A DNA stretch of 6,724 bases from Solirubrobacterales bacterium (GCA_017354065.1 JAFMRN010000134.1:1-6724); one strand, 5' to 3'. Shown: positions 1-5,418, counted from the first letter of the stretch. Made by a program: numbers and translations. Notes: generated by a model not told the origin, from the letters alone.

Positions 1-459
1 GGGCTGGCCGAAGAACACGACGCGCTCCAGGTCCGGGAGCTCGGGCCTGACGGCGTCGACCATCGCCGTGAAGTCCGAGCCGCGGTACTCGCTGGCGGCG
101 AACAGCCAGCGCGCGCCGGACTGCGCCAGCGCGTAGGACAGCTCGTGGGTCCGACAGGACGGGTTGATGTTGACCAGGATCAGCCCGAGCTTGGCGGTGG
201 CGTACTGGACGATCGCCCACTCCGCCCGGTTCGGACTCCAGATGCCCACGCGATCCCCGCGTTCCAGGCCGGCCCCGAGCATGCCCCCGGCGAGCGCGTC
301 GACGGCGGCGTTGAACTCCGCGTAGCTGAAGCGCAGATCCTGGTGCACGCTGACGAGCGCCAGCGCGTCGGGTGAGCGCGCGACGCTCGCCTCCAGGTCC
401 GCTCCGATGGTTTCGGCCAGCAGCGGGTAGGCGGCTGTGCCGTGGGCGTAGGACAACAT
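1..459 (-). CDS. AMP-forming acyl-CoA synthetase/ligase, N-terminal part (cut by window edge)
   Basis: This is the first 153 codons of an ANL-superfamily (AMP-binding) enzyme, which activates a carboxylic acid, usually a fatty acid, as an acyl-adenylate and transfers it to CoA. Visible are the family's N-terminal features: SYAEFN (about residues 45-50), then GDRVGIWSPNRAEW (68-81), AIVQYATAKLGLILVNINP (82-100) and the tail of the first Rossmann-like lobe. The P-loop, adenylation core and C-terminal lid lie outside the window, so substrate and subfamily (medium/long-chain FadD-like or other) cannot be decided. The ATG at 459 is supported by a GGAGGT Shine-Dalgarno sequence nine bases upstream. 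The gene follows cysK on the same strand after 54 bp and may be cotranscribed with it, although no functional link to cysteine synthesis is evident. Confidence 0.9.
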   Translation of the reverse strand, partial: MLSYAHGTAAYPLLAETIGADLEASVARSPDALALVSVHQDLRFSYAEFNAAVDALAGGMLGAGLERGDRVGIWSPNRAEWAIVQYATAKLGLILVNINPSCRTHELSYALAQSGARWLFAASEYRGSDFTAMVDAVRPELPDLERVVFFGQP

Positions 460-468
460 CGTCTTCTG

Positions 469-474
469 ACCTCC
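469..474 (-). promoter_or_regulatory. Shine-Dalgarno site of the acyl-CoA ligase gene
   Basis: GGAGGT on the minus strand lies nine bases before the ATG at 459. It is the clearest ribosome-binding site in the window and fixes that start. It contrasts with cysK and zwf, which have none. Confidence 0.75.
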
Positions 475-479
475 GATCT

Positions 480-497
480 GCGCTCTCCCTCGAGCGC
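480..497 (-). repeat. Short hairpin in the cysK/acyl-CoA ligase gap
   Basis: GCGCTC (480-485) and GAGCGC (492-497) form a perfect 6-bp inverted repeat with a 6-base loop, 17 bases after the cysK stop. No T-run follows on the minus strand, so it is not a convincing intrinsic terminator. It may be a weak attenuator, an mRNA-stabilising stem or chance in GC-rich DNA. Confidence 0.4.
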
Positions 498-513
498 GAG
501 CATACGGGGCTGG

Positions 514-1455
514 TCAGGACGCGGCGGCGGTTGCCTCGGGCGCGAAGAACGGCAGCGACACGTAGCGCTCGCCGGAATCGGGCAGGATCACGGCGATCCG
601 CGCGCCGGCGAACTCGGGCCGGGCGGCGATTGTTTGGGCCGCGTGGGTCGCCGCGCCCGCGGAGATTCCGGCCAGCACACCCTCCTTGGCGGCCAGGGCG
701 CGCGCGGCCTCGACCGCGTCCTCATCCGATACGGGCAGAACCTCATCGATGATCTGGCGGTTCAGGACGCGAGGCACGAACCCGGCGCCGATCCCCTGGA
801 TCCGGTGCGGCCCGGGCTTGGAGCCCGTCAACACGGCGGAGGACTCGGGTTCGACCGCTGTGACGTGCAGCTTCGGGTTGCGCTCCTTCAGGTGCTCGCC
901 GACCCCGGTGATCGTGCCGCCGGTGCCGACGCCGGCGACCAGCACGTCTATTTTGTGTTCAAGGCCCTCCCACAGCTCTGGGCCGGTGGTCGCGCGATGC
1001 ACCGCCGGGTTGGCGGGATTCGAGAACTGGTCCGGCAGGAACACGTCGTCACGGGTGGCCAGCTTCTGGGCCGCCGCCACGGCCTCATGCATGCCGCCGA
1101 GTGACTCGGTGATCTCAAAGCGCGCGCCGTACAGCGCCAGCAGCCGCTCACGCTCGCGGCTCATGCCCTGGGGCAGGGTCAGGATCAGGTCATACCCCTT
1201 GGCCGCGCAGACGAACGCCAGCGCGATCCCGGTGTTGCCCGAGGTCGCCTCGACGATCGTGGTCTTCCCCGGCTCGATCCGGCCCTCACGCTCGGCCGCC
1301 TCGATCATCGCCAGGCCGATCCGGTCCTTGACGCTGCCGCCGGGGTTCTGGGCCTCGAGCTTGGCGAACAGCTGCGCCGCGGGCGCCAGCTTGCTGAGTT
1401 GGACCAGCGGTGTCCCGCCGATCAGCTGGGAAATGTCGGTCGGGATTGGCGCCAT
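514..1455 (-). CDS. cysK: Cysteine synthase (O-acetylserine sulfhydrylase)
   Basis: This cytoplasmic PLP enzyme makes L-cysteine from O-acetylserine and sulfide, the last step of sulfur assimilation. The 313-residue protein is of normal length for CysK. In order it shows IGGTPLVQL (12-20), the PLP lysine K43 in GGSVKDR (39-45), the substrate loop TSGNTG (71-76), the PLP-phosphate loop GVGTGGT (175-181), HRIQGIGAGF (217-226), GISAGA with S265 contacting the pyridine nitrogen (263-268) and LPDSGERY (291-298). All expected catalytic residues are present. The start at 1455 gives the canonical N-terminus. No Shine-Dalgarno sequence precedes it, but a -10-like hexamer ends seven bases upstream, so the mRNA may be leaderless. 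An Rrf2 regulator gene lies 140 bp upstream in the same orientation, and a large nested palindrome between them is a likely operator. CysM or cystathionine beta-synthase is possible but less likely given the length and motifs. Confidence 0.97.
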   Translation of the reverse strand: MAPIPTDISQLIGGTPLVQLSKLAPAAQLFAKLEAQNPGGSVKDRIGLAMIEAAEREGRIEPGKTTIVEATSGNTGIALAFVCAAKGYDLILTLPQGMSRERERLLALYGARFEITESLGGMHEAVAAAQKLATRDDVFLPDQFSNPANPAVHRATTGPELWEGLEHKIDVLVAGVGTGGTITGVGEHLKERNPKLHVTAVEPESSAVLTGSKPGPHRIQGIGAGFVPRVLNRQIIDEVLPVSDEDAVEAARALAAKEGVLAGISAGAATHAAQTIAARPEFAGARIAVILPDSGERYVSLPFFAPEATAAAS

Positions 1456-1462
1456 TGGGCTA

Positions 1463-1468
1463 TTTGTA
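1463..1468 (-). promoter_or_regulatory. Candidate -10 element of cysK (leaderless type)
   Basis: TACAAA (followed by T) on the minus strand sits seven bases before the cysK ATG, so transcription would begin at or next to the start codon. No Shine-Dalgarno sequence is present in this interval. The final T of the usual TANNNT pattern is off by one base, and the -35 region, which falls inside the right-hand palindrome arm, has no good match. This is inferred from sequence only. Confidence 0.35.
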
Positions 1469-1477
1469 GCTCAGACA

Positions 1478-1592
1478 GGTGTCGAAATGCACAAAGCGGT
1501 CCGCGGAGCGGCGCTCGTGTCGATTAAGCACGATTTTCGTGCATCTGAGCACAAAGCTCGCCACGGCCGGGCGCTTTGTGCATTTCGACACC
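1478..1592. repeat. 115-bp nested palindrome with perfect 21-bp arms, upstream of cysK
   Basis: The arms at 1478-1498 and 1572-1592 are perfect reverse complements over 21 bp (core GTGTCGAAATGCACAAAGC in the left arm). They are separated by 73 bp, and equivalent positions are 94 bp apart, close to nine helical turns. The element fills most of the Rrf2-cysK gap: its outer arm begins three bases after the Rrf2 stop codon and its other arm overlaps the expected -35 region of cysK. The most likely reading is paired operators for the neighbouring Rrf2 protein, possibly with looping. A long RNA stem on readthrough transcripts or a small MITE-like remnant are alternatives, but no target duplication was found. 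The repeat is seen directly; its role is inferred. Confidence 0.9.
1528..1557. promoter_or_regulatory. Inner palindrome and GCAC/GTGC modules (putative extra operator sites)
   Basis: GCACGA (1528-1533) and TCGTGC (1537-1542) form a palindrome around TTT. Its centre, 1535, is exactly the centre of the outer 115-bp repeat. Overlapping it are GTGC (1539-1542) and GCAC (1549-1552), six bases apart. GCACAAAGC at 1549-1557 repeats the 9-mer at 1489-1497, which also occurs inverted at 1573-1581. GTGTCGA at 1517-1523, followed by GCAC, resembles the left outer arm with a one-base longer spacer. The clustering suggests several binding sites for one dimeric regulator. Confidence 0.55.
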
Positions 1593-1595
1593 CCT

Positions 1596-1988
1596 CTAGA
1601 TGAAGTACATGGTCGCGCCGGCCGCGCGCGCTTCCTCGGCGGCGACGTCAGCGATGTTCGCCTCCGCCAGAACCGCGCGAGTCGCCTCCGCAGCCCGGGC
1701 GAAAACCCCGGTCGCCTCGGCGCCGAGCGGCCCGTCCAGCAGGTCGACGACCTCCAGCACGGTCACCTGCTCGGCCGGCTTGGCGAAGCTGTAGCCGCCC
1801 TTGACCCCGCGCTGGGAGCGCAGGATGCCGGCGCGGCGGAGGGTCGCAAACAGCTGTTCCAGGAACTGCACGGGGATGTCGCCACGACGCGCCAGCTCAG
1901 CGATCGGTACCGGTTCGGTGTCCCCCAAGCGGTGAAGCTCGGTCAGCGCGCGGACCGCGTATGGCGACTTCGAGGTGATCGAAAGCAC
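1596..1988 (-). CDS. Rrf2-family transcriptional regulator, CymR-like (no Fe-S cysteines)
   Basis: This is a 130-residue winged-helix DNA-binding protein of the Rrf2 family. The N-terminus SKSPYAVRAL (6-15) is the family hallmark. A helix-turn-helix follows at about 27-50 (PIAELARRGDIPVQFLEQLF), then the wing SQRGVKGGY (58-66) and the dimer helix VTVLEVVDLLDG (75-86). There is no cysteine anywhere, so it cannot carry the [2Fe-2S] cluster of IscR, NsrR or RsrR through cysteine ligands. It resembles the CymR type, which governs cysteine metabolism. The start is a GTG at 1988, chosen because it gives the standard Rrf2 N-terminus. No clear ribosome-binding site is seen. The upstream HD-LuxR gene ends nine bases away, so the two are probably cotranscribed and may be translationally coupled. 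cysK lies downstream behind the nested palindrome, the probable target. Its ligand is unknown. Confidence 0.92.
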   Translation of the reverse strand: MLSITSKSPYAVRALTELHRLGDTEPVPIAELARRGDIPVQFLEQLFATLRRAGILRSQRGVKGGYSFAKPAEQVTVLEVVDLLDGPLGAEATGVFARAAEATRAVLAEANIADVAAEEARAAGATMYFI

Positions 1989-1997
1989 GCTGCGATC

Positions 1998-2771
1998 TTA
2001 GACCGAGTCGCGGCTGGGAATCCAGCCGCGCGCGTTGGCGATCAGCACCGCCTGAGCGCGATCGGTCGCCCCCAGCTTCTTGTAGACGTTGTGGAGGTGG
2101 GTGCGCACGGTCGAGCTCGACAGCTCCAGCTCCACGGCAATCTGCTTGTAGACCAGGCCCTGGGCCAGCTGATCCAGGACGTCCATCTCACGCGTTGACA
2201 GCGGACAGGGCTCGGGGACACGCGGGGGCGGCGGGGCTGCCGGCAGCGGCAGGTCATACATCACGGTGCGCAGCTGCTCGGGCGCGAGTCCCGCCTGCGC
2301 GCTGGCGGCGCGCAGCTCAGCCGGATCCACAACCCGGCCCTGGACGTAGTGGGCCAGCAGGTCCGCGAGCCGGATGATCGCGGCAGCCCCGTCGGCCTCG
2401 GGGGTGTGGTGGGACTCGATCGTGGCGGCGACCGTGTGGGGCAGGCCCCAGCGGCGCGCCAGCACACCGCCGACCGCCGCGTGGTCGAAGCCGAGCTCAC
2501 GGCGTTCGGCCGCGACCCGCTGGCGCGCCGTCTCCGCGTGGGTGCGGCGCTGATATCCCGGGTAGGCGTGGAGCAACACCAGCTTGCCGATGTCGTGGAG
2601 CAGCGCGGTCAGCATCAGCCGGTCGTGCTCGGCATAACCGCTCAGCAGCGCGATCCGCTCAGCGGCGCGCTGGGTCGCCACGCCGTGCAGGCGGAAGCGC
2701 TCAGGCACGCCCTTCCAGACCGGCGCCTGCTCCAGGAAGTCATACGTACGCGCATGGCTGACGATCTCCAC
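1998..2771 (-). CDS. HD/HDOD-domain LuxR-type regulator (N-terminus apparently split off by a frame break)
   Basis: Residues 1-145 are an HD-superfamily helical domain with FRLHG (27-31, H29), LLHDIGK (57-63, H59 D60), FDHAAVGG (96-103), ESHHT (119-123) and RLADLLAHY (134-142, D137). Together H29, H59-D60 and D137 make a full H...HD...D metal pattern. A Pro-rich linker (about 174-188) leads to a LuxR/GerE helix-turn-helix, LSTREMDVL (191-199) through VYKQIAVELELSSSTVRTHLHNVYKKLGA (207-235). It is therefore probably a DNA-binding regulator with a sensory or hydrolase-like HD module. The ligand and target are unknown. The first conventional start in frame is GTG at 2771, but the frame stays open upstream (to about 2886) and an upstream fragment in another frame supplies the missing HDOD N-terminus. 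This protein may thus be truncated, expressed from an internal start, or a pseudogene product. It is tightly followed by the Rrf2 gene. Confidence 0.8.
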   Translation of the reverse strand: MEIVSHARTYDFLEQAPVWKGVPERFRLHGVATQRAAERIALLSGYAEHDRLMLTALLHDIGKLVLLHAYPGYQRRTHAETARQRVAAERRELGFDHAAVGGVLARRWGLPHTVAATIESHHTPEADGAAAIIRLADLLAHYVQGRVVDPAELRAASAQAGLAPEQLRTVMYDLPLPAAPPPPRVPEPCPLSTREMDVLDQLAQGLVYKQIAVELELSSSTVRTHLHNVYKKLGATDRAQAVLIANARGWIPSRDSV

Positions 2772-3009
2772 CAGATCGTCCTCTGACAGCGCCGCGACCG
2801 CGCAGCACAGCGACGCTGAGCGCGACGTCGGCCTCCACCGCCCGGACCAGCTCGGCGTCGGTCCGAACGCCCCCTGCCAGCAGGCTCAGCAGCCGGTCGC
2901 GTGACTCGGCCATCATCGGGAACGCTTCAAGTGCTGCAAAGGCGGCGGTCAGACGCCGGCCGTGGCCCTGGTGTCGGGAGCCGGCCGGCGGTCGCGCGGT
3001 TTCTGGCAC
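2740..3009 (-). pseudogene. N-terminal HDOD fragment, frame-broken from the HD-LuxR gene downstream
   Basis: This 89-codon frame starts with GTG at 3009, 33 bp after the gltX stop. Residues 22-70 (AAFAALEAFPMMAESRDRLL, then LVRAVEADVALSVAVLR) match the opening helices of HDOD domains. After residue 70 (about 2800) the frame turns into low-complexity Arg/Gly sequence and ends at 2740. The natural continuation, VAALSEDDLVEIVSHAR, is found in the adjacent frame, which runs on into the HD-LuxR coding region. HDOD proteins usually have some 15-25 residues between these two segments, and almost none remain here. A small out-of-frame deletion, and not just a single-base slip, is therefore likely. 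An assembly error is also possible. Intact relatives would be expected to be one protein of about 340-360 residues. Confidence 0.65.
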
Positions 3010-3042
3010 AACCCTGCTATCGGCAGATCACAGAGGCGAGCT

Positions 3043-4374
3043 TTAGCCCGCGCGGTCGAGCGCCTGGTCCATGCGCTTCAGGCTCTCCTCGCGGCCCAGC
3101 ACGTTCAGCGTCTCAAAGATGCCCGGGGACACGGTGGTGCCGGACAGCGCGACGCGGATCGGCTGGTAGACCTGACCCGGCTTGGCGCCGCTGCCCTCCA
3201 CCAGTGCGGTCAGTGCCGCCTCGATCGTGGTGAGGTTCCATTCGGGCAGCTCGGCGAGGGTCTCCCGCGCGGAGGCGAGCCGCGCCGGATCCTTGGCGAT
3301 CCATTTGTCAAAGGCCTTGGGGTCATGGCCGGCGCCGTCATAGATGAACCCCGCCAGCGGCCAGAAGTCCCGCAGCGTCTGGATCTTCTCGCGACTGATC
3401 TCGACCGCGGGCGCGAGGTTGGGGTGGCCGGTGAAGGCCTCCAGCCGCCGGGTCAGCTCCTCACTTGAGAGCGCGCGCAGGTACTGGCCGTTGAAGTTGC
3501 GCAGCTTCTTCTCATCGAACACGGCGGGCGATTTGGAGACGCTCTCGAGCTTGAAGCGCGCGGCCAGCTCGGCGGCTGAGAACAGCTCCTCATCCGGGGC
3601 GAACCCGGCTCCCAGCAGCGCGATGTAGTTGATCACCGCCTCCGGCAGGTAGCCGGCGTCACGCAGCTCCTGGACTGATGCCGCGCCGTGGCGCTTGGAC
3701 AGCTTCTTGCCGTCCGGTCCGTGCAGCAGCGGCAGGTGAGCGTAGCGGGGCTGGGGCGCGCCGAGCGCCTCGAACACCAACAGCTGCTTGGGGGTGTTGG
3801 AGATGTGATCCTCGCCGCGGACCACGTGCGTGATCTGCGCGTCTAGGTCGTCCACGGCGACCGCGAAGTTGTAGAGCACGCTGCCGTCGCCGCGGGCGAT
3901 CACCGGATCGTCCATGCTGGCGTTGGGCGTCGAGATCTCGCCGCGGACCGCGTCGTCGAAGCTGGTGGCCGGCTTGTCGGGAACCCGCAGGCGGACCGCG
4001 CCCGATGCCTCGGGCGTGCCGCGGAAGCCCGCGGACGCGCCGTGCTCGGCCTTGTAGGCGTCAACCTCGGCCTTGCCGGCGGTCGAGTGGTAGGCGTGGC
4101 CTGAGGCCAGCAGCTGGGCCAGCGCCTCCTGATGGCGCGCGGTGTTGTTGGTCTGGAAGATCGGGCCCTCATCCCAGTTCAGCCCGAGCCAGCGCAGCGC
4201 GTCGAGGATCTGCTCGACGTTCTCCTTGGTTGAGCGCTCGGGGTCCGTGTCCTCGATCCTGAGCACGAACGTCGCGTGCTCCGGGCCCTGGGCCAGCAGC
4301 CAGTTGTACAGCGCGGCGCGCGCGCCGCCGATGTGCAGCGCGCCTGTGGGAGAGGGAGCAAAGCGGACTCGCAT
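3043..4374 (-). CDS. gltX: Glutamyl-tRNA synthetase
   Basis: This class I aminoacyl-tRNA synthetase charges tRNA-Glu (and possibly tRNA-Gln) in the cytoplasm. The 443-residue protein begins MRVRFAPSPTG and carries the HIGH-type signature LHIGG (13-17), LRIEDTD (38-44), VVRGEDHISNTPKQLL (184-199) and the KMSKS-type loop KKLSKRHG (223-230). A helical anticodon-binding C-terminal half follows. It is at the short end for GluRS (usually about 460-490). The zinc-binding cysteines of the E. coli enzyme are absent; the equivalent stretch reads AYHST (94-98). The reading frame stays open to 4428, but that extension has a non-family sequence (tryptophan-rich), so the ATG at 4374 is chosen. An AGGA eight bases before it could serve as a ribosome-binding site. 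The gene diverges from nfo and lies 33 bp upstream of the broken HDOD gene. A discriminating versus non-discriminating role cannot be settled from this window. Confidence 0.97.
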   Translation of the reverse strand: MRVRFAPSPTGALHIGGARAALYNWLLAQGPEHATFVLRIEDTDPERSTKENVEQILDALRWLGLNWDEGPIFQTNNTARHQEALAQLLASGHAYHSTAGKAEVDAYKAEHGASAGFRGTPEASGAVRLRVPDKPATSFDDAVRGEISTPNASMDDPVIARGDGSVLYNFAVAVDDLDAQITHVVRGEDHISNTPKQLLVFEALGAPQPRYAHLPLLHGPDGKKLSKRHGAASVQELRDAGYLPEAVINYIALLGAGFAPDEELFSAAELAARFKLESVSKSPAVFDEKKLRNFNGQYLRALSSEELTRRLEAFTGHPNLAPAVEISREKIQTLRDFWPLAGFIYDGAGHDPKAFDKWIAKDPARLASARETLAELPEWNLTTIEAALTALVEGSGAKPGQVYQPIRVALSGTTVSPGIFETLNVLGREESLKRMDQALDRAG

Positions 4375-4381
4375 GGCCCGG

Positions 4382-4387
4382 ATCCTA
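4382..4387 (-). promoter_or_regulatory. Candidate -10 element of gltX
   Basis: TAGGAT on the minus strand fits the TANNNT pattern and ends seven bases before the gltX ATG. Transcription would start at or next to the ATG, giving a leaderless or near-leaderless message. The embedded AGGA (4383-4386) could instead be a Shine-Dalgarno site for a longer transcript. The two readings exclude each other. No convincing -35 is visible. Confidence 0.35.
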
Positions 4388-4409
4388 GATGGTCGATTCC
4401 ACGACCATC
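4388..4409. repeat. 8-bp perfect inverted repeat in the gltX-nfo divergent region (operator candidate)
   Basis: GATGGTCG (4388-4395) and CGACCATC (4402-4409) are perfect inverted copies six bases apart. The site abuts the candidate gltX -10, occupying the spacer between -10 and -35. That is where a repressor dimer would block gltX. It could instead form a hairpin at the start of a longer gltX or nfo transcript. Nothing nearby identifies a regulator. Confidence 0.6.
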
Positions 4410-4434
4410 CCGGCATCCACCACCACACGAGGTT

Positions 4435-4458
4435 CGGCGAGGGTCACTCCCTCAGCCG
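4435..4458 (+). repeat. Hairpin in the nfo leader
   Basis: CGGC-GAGGG (4435-4443) pairs with CCCTC-A-GCCG (4449-4458), giving a 9-bp GC-rich stem with one bulged A (4454) and a TCACT loop. It ends just before the G-rich tract preceding nfo. It may modulate translation of nfo or be incidental. There is no T-run, so it does not look like a terminator. Confidence 0.45.
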
Positions 4459-4459
4459 T

Positions 4460-4470
4460 GGAGGAGGGGG
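4460..4470 (+). promoter_or_regulatory. Purine-rich Shine-Dalgarno-like tract upstream of nfo
   Basis: GGAGGAGGGGG lies 14 bases before the ATG at 4485, farther than the usual 5-10 bases. It is the only ribosome-binding candidate for nfo and mildly favours 4485 over the ATG at 4503. Confidence 0.4.
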
Positions 4471-4484
4471 TCCGACCGCAAGTG

Positions 4485-5363
4485 ATGGCACCCTCTCAGA
4501 ACATGTACATCGGCGCGCACGTGTCCCCCGCCGGGGGCCTCTACAAGGCGATCGGCCGCGGGGTCGAGATCGGCGCTGACGCGATCCAGATCTTCAACCA
4601 GTCCCCGCGGATGTGGCGGCCCACCAAGTACGAGGAGAAGGACTTCCAGGCCTTCCGCGACGCGATGGCCGACTCACGCGTGAAATCGGTGGTGATCCAC
4701 GCGGTGTACCTGCTCAACTGCGCCTCCGAGGATCCCGAGATCCGTGAGAAGTCACTGACGTCTTTGACCCAGTCCCTGCGGATCGGCGATGCGATCGGCG
4801 CCGCCGGCGTCGTCCTGCACCCCGGCTCGGCCAAGGGCGGGGATGTAGACGAGGCGATCAAGCGGGCCGGACCGGTGATCGCCGAGGCACTGGCGGAGTC
4901 GGAGTCTTGTGAGCTGCACCTAGAGGACACGGCCGGTGCCGGCGGCACGCTCGGCCGCTCCTTCGCGGAGCTGGCCGCGCTGATCGACGCCGCGGGCGGG
5001 CCCGAGCGCCTGGGCATCTGCCTCGACTCCTGCCACCTGCTGGCCTCCGGCTATGAGGTCCGCACGATCGAGGGGCTTGACGCCGTGCTGGACGAGTGTG
5101 CGGCGGAGGTCGGCCTGGAACGGCTGGGCTCACTGCATCTGAACGACTCCATGACCAAGCTCGGCTCCAACCGCGACCGCCACGCCCCGCCCGGTGACGG
5201 GGAGATCGGAAAGTCCGGGCTCGGGGTGTTCCTGTCAGACCCGCGCTTCCAGGAGTTGCCCGTGATCATCGAGACCGGGCACGCCGAGGGCGGCGTCTCC
5301 GCCGAGGACATCAAGCTCGCGCGGCGGCTGCGCAGCCAGGGCGCGCGGAAGCGCCGCGGATAA
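4485..5363 (+). CDS. nfo: Endonuclease IV (AP endonuclease, Nfo)
   Basis: This is a zinc-dependent base-excision-repair enzyme that cuts 5' of abasic sites and removes 3'-blocking groups left by oxidative damage. Counting from the internal Met at 4503, the nine expected metal ligands are all present: H66 (VIHAVYLLN), H106 (LHPGS), E141 (LEDTAG), D175 and H178 (CLDSCH), H212 (LHLNDS), D225 and H227 (NRDRHAPPGDG) and E257 (IIETGH). The fold is the xylose-isomerase-like TIM barrel. Length is 292 residues from 4485, or 286 from 4503 (MYIGAHVSPAGG, the family-typical start). I chose 4485 because a G-rich tract lies 14 bases upstream and 4503 has none; the choice is uncertain. The frame is open to 4389 but that stretch lacks family similarity. 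nfo diverges from gltX and is followed after 61 bp by zwf. A short Arg/Lys-rich tail (ARKRRG) ends the protein. Confidence 0.96.
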   Translation: MAPSQNMYIGAHVSPAGGLYKAIGRGVEIGADAIQIFNQSPRMWRPTKYEEKDFQAFRDAMADSRVKSVVIHAVYLLNCASEDPEIREKSLTSLTQSLRIGDAIGAAGVVLHPGSAKGGDVDEAIKRAGPVIAEALAESESCELHLEDTAGAGGTLGRSFAELAALIDAAGGPERLGICLDSCHLLASGYEVRTIEGLDAVLDECAAEVGLERLGSLHLNDSMTKLGSNRDRHAPPGDGEIGKSGLGVFLSDPRFQELPVIIETGHAEGGVSAEDIKLARRLRSQGARKRRG

Positions 5364-5391
5364 AGCCCAGCGCAACGACACATTCCTTACA

Positions 5392-5402
5392 CATCCGGGA
5401 TG
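5392..5402. repeat. 11-bp dyad upstream of zwf
   Basis: CATCC-G-GGATG is a perfect palindrome about one base centre, 22 bases before the zwf start, placed where an operator could sit upstream of the candidate -10. The 9-mer CCGGGATGG that overlaps it (5395-5403) recurs inverted at 4405-4413 in the gltX-nfo region. It is short, and chance is not excluded. Confidence 0.35.
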
Positions 5403-5412
5403 GCCTGGACGA

Positions 5413-5418
5413 TACGGT
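5413..5418 (+). promoter_or_regulatory. Candidate -10 element of zwf (leaderless type)
   Basis: TACGGT fits TANNNT and ends six bases before the zwf ATG. There is no Shine-Dalgarno sequence between it and the start, so a leaderless mRNA is plausible. No clear -35 is seen at 16-18 bases. The 61-bp nfo-zwf gap has no terminator-like stem with a T-run. Confidence 0.35.

Noticed and set aside
1470..1600. Reading the 115-bp palindrome as a recently inserted MITE or IS remnant
   Set aside because: I see no target-site duplication (left flank ctcagaca, right flank cctctaga), no second copy in the window and no transposase trace. It is kept only as an alternative.
686..1603. A 305-codon open frame on the plus strand opposite cysK, plus other long frames opposite and within the genes
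   Set aside because: High GC makes long shadow frames common. The minus-strand cysK frame has complete family motifs, and the plus-strand translations are Arg/Ser/Ala-rich with no recognisable domain.
4375..4428. An 18-residue N-terminal extension of glutamyl-tRNA synthetase
   Set aside because: The extension (MWWWMPGW and onward) is not family-like. It would be encoded by the palindrome and candidate promoter, and MRVRFAPSPTG at 4374 is the canonical start.
4389..4484. A longer nfo protein starting at 4389
   Set aside because: The 32 extra residues have no endonuclease IV similarity and would overlap the operator-like dyad and leader hairpin.
4375..4503. A T-box riboswitch in the gltX leader
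   Set aside because: GAGGGTGCCA on the minus strand resembles the T-box sequence only superficially. There is no full T-box consensus, specifier stem or terminator/antiterminator pair, and the candidate -10 is next to the start codon.
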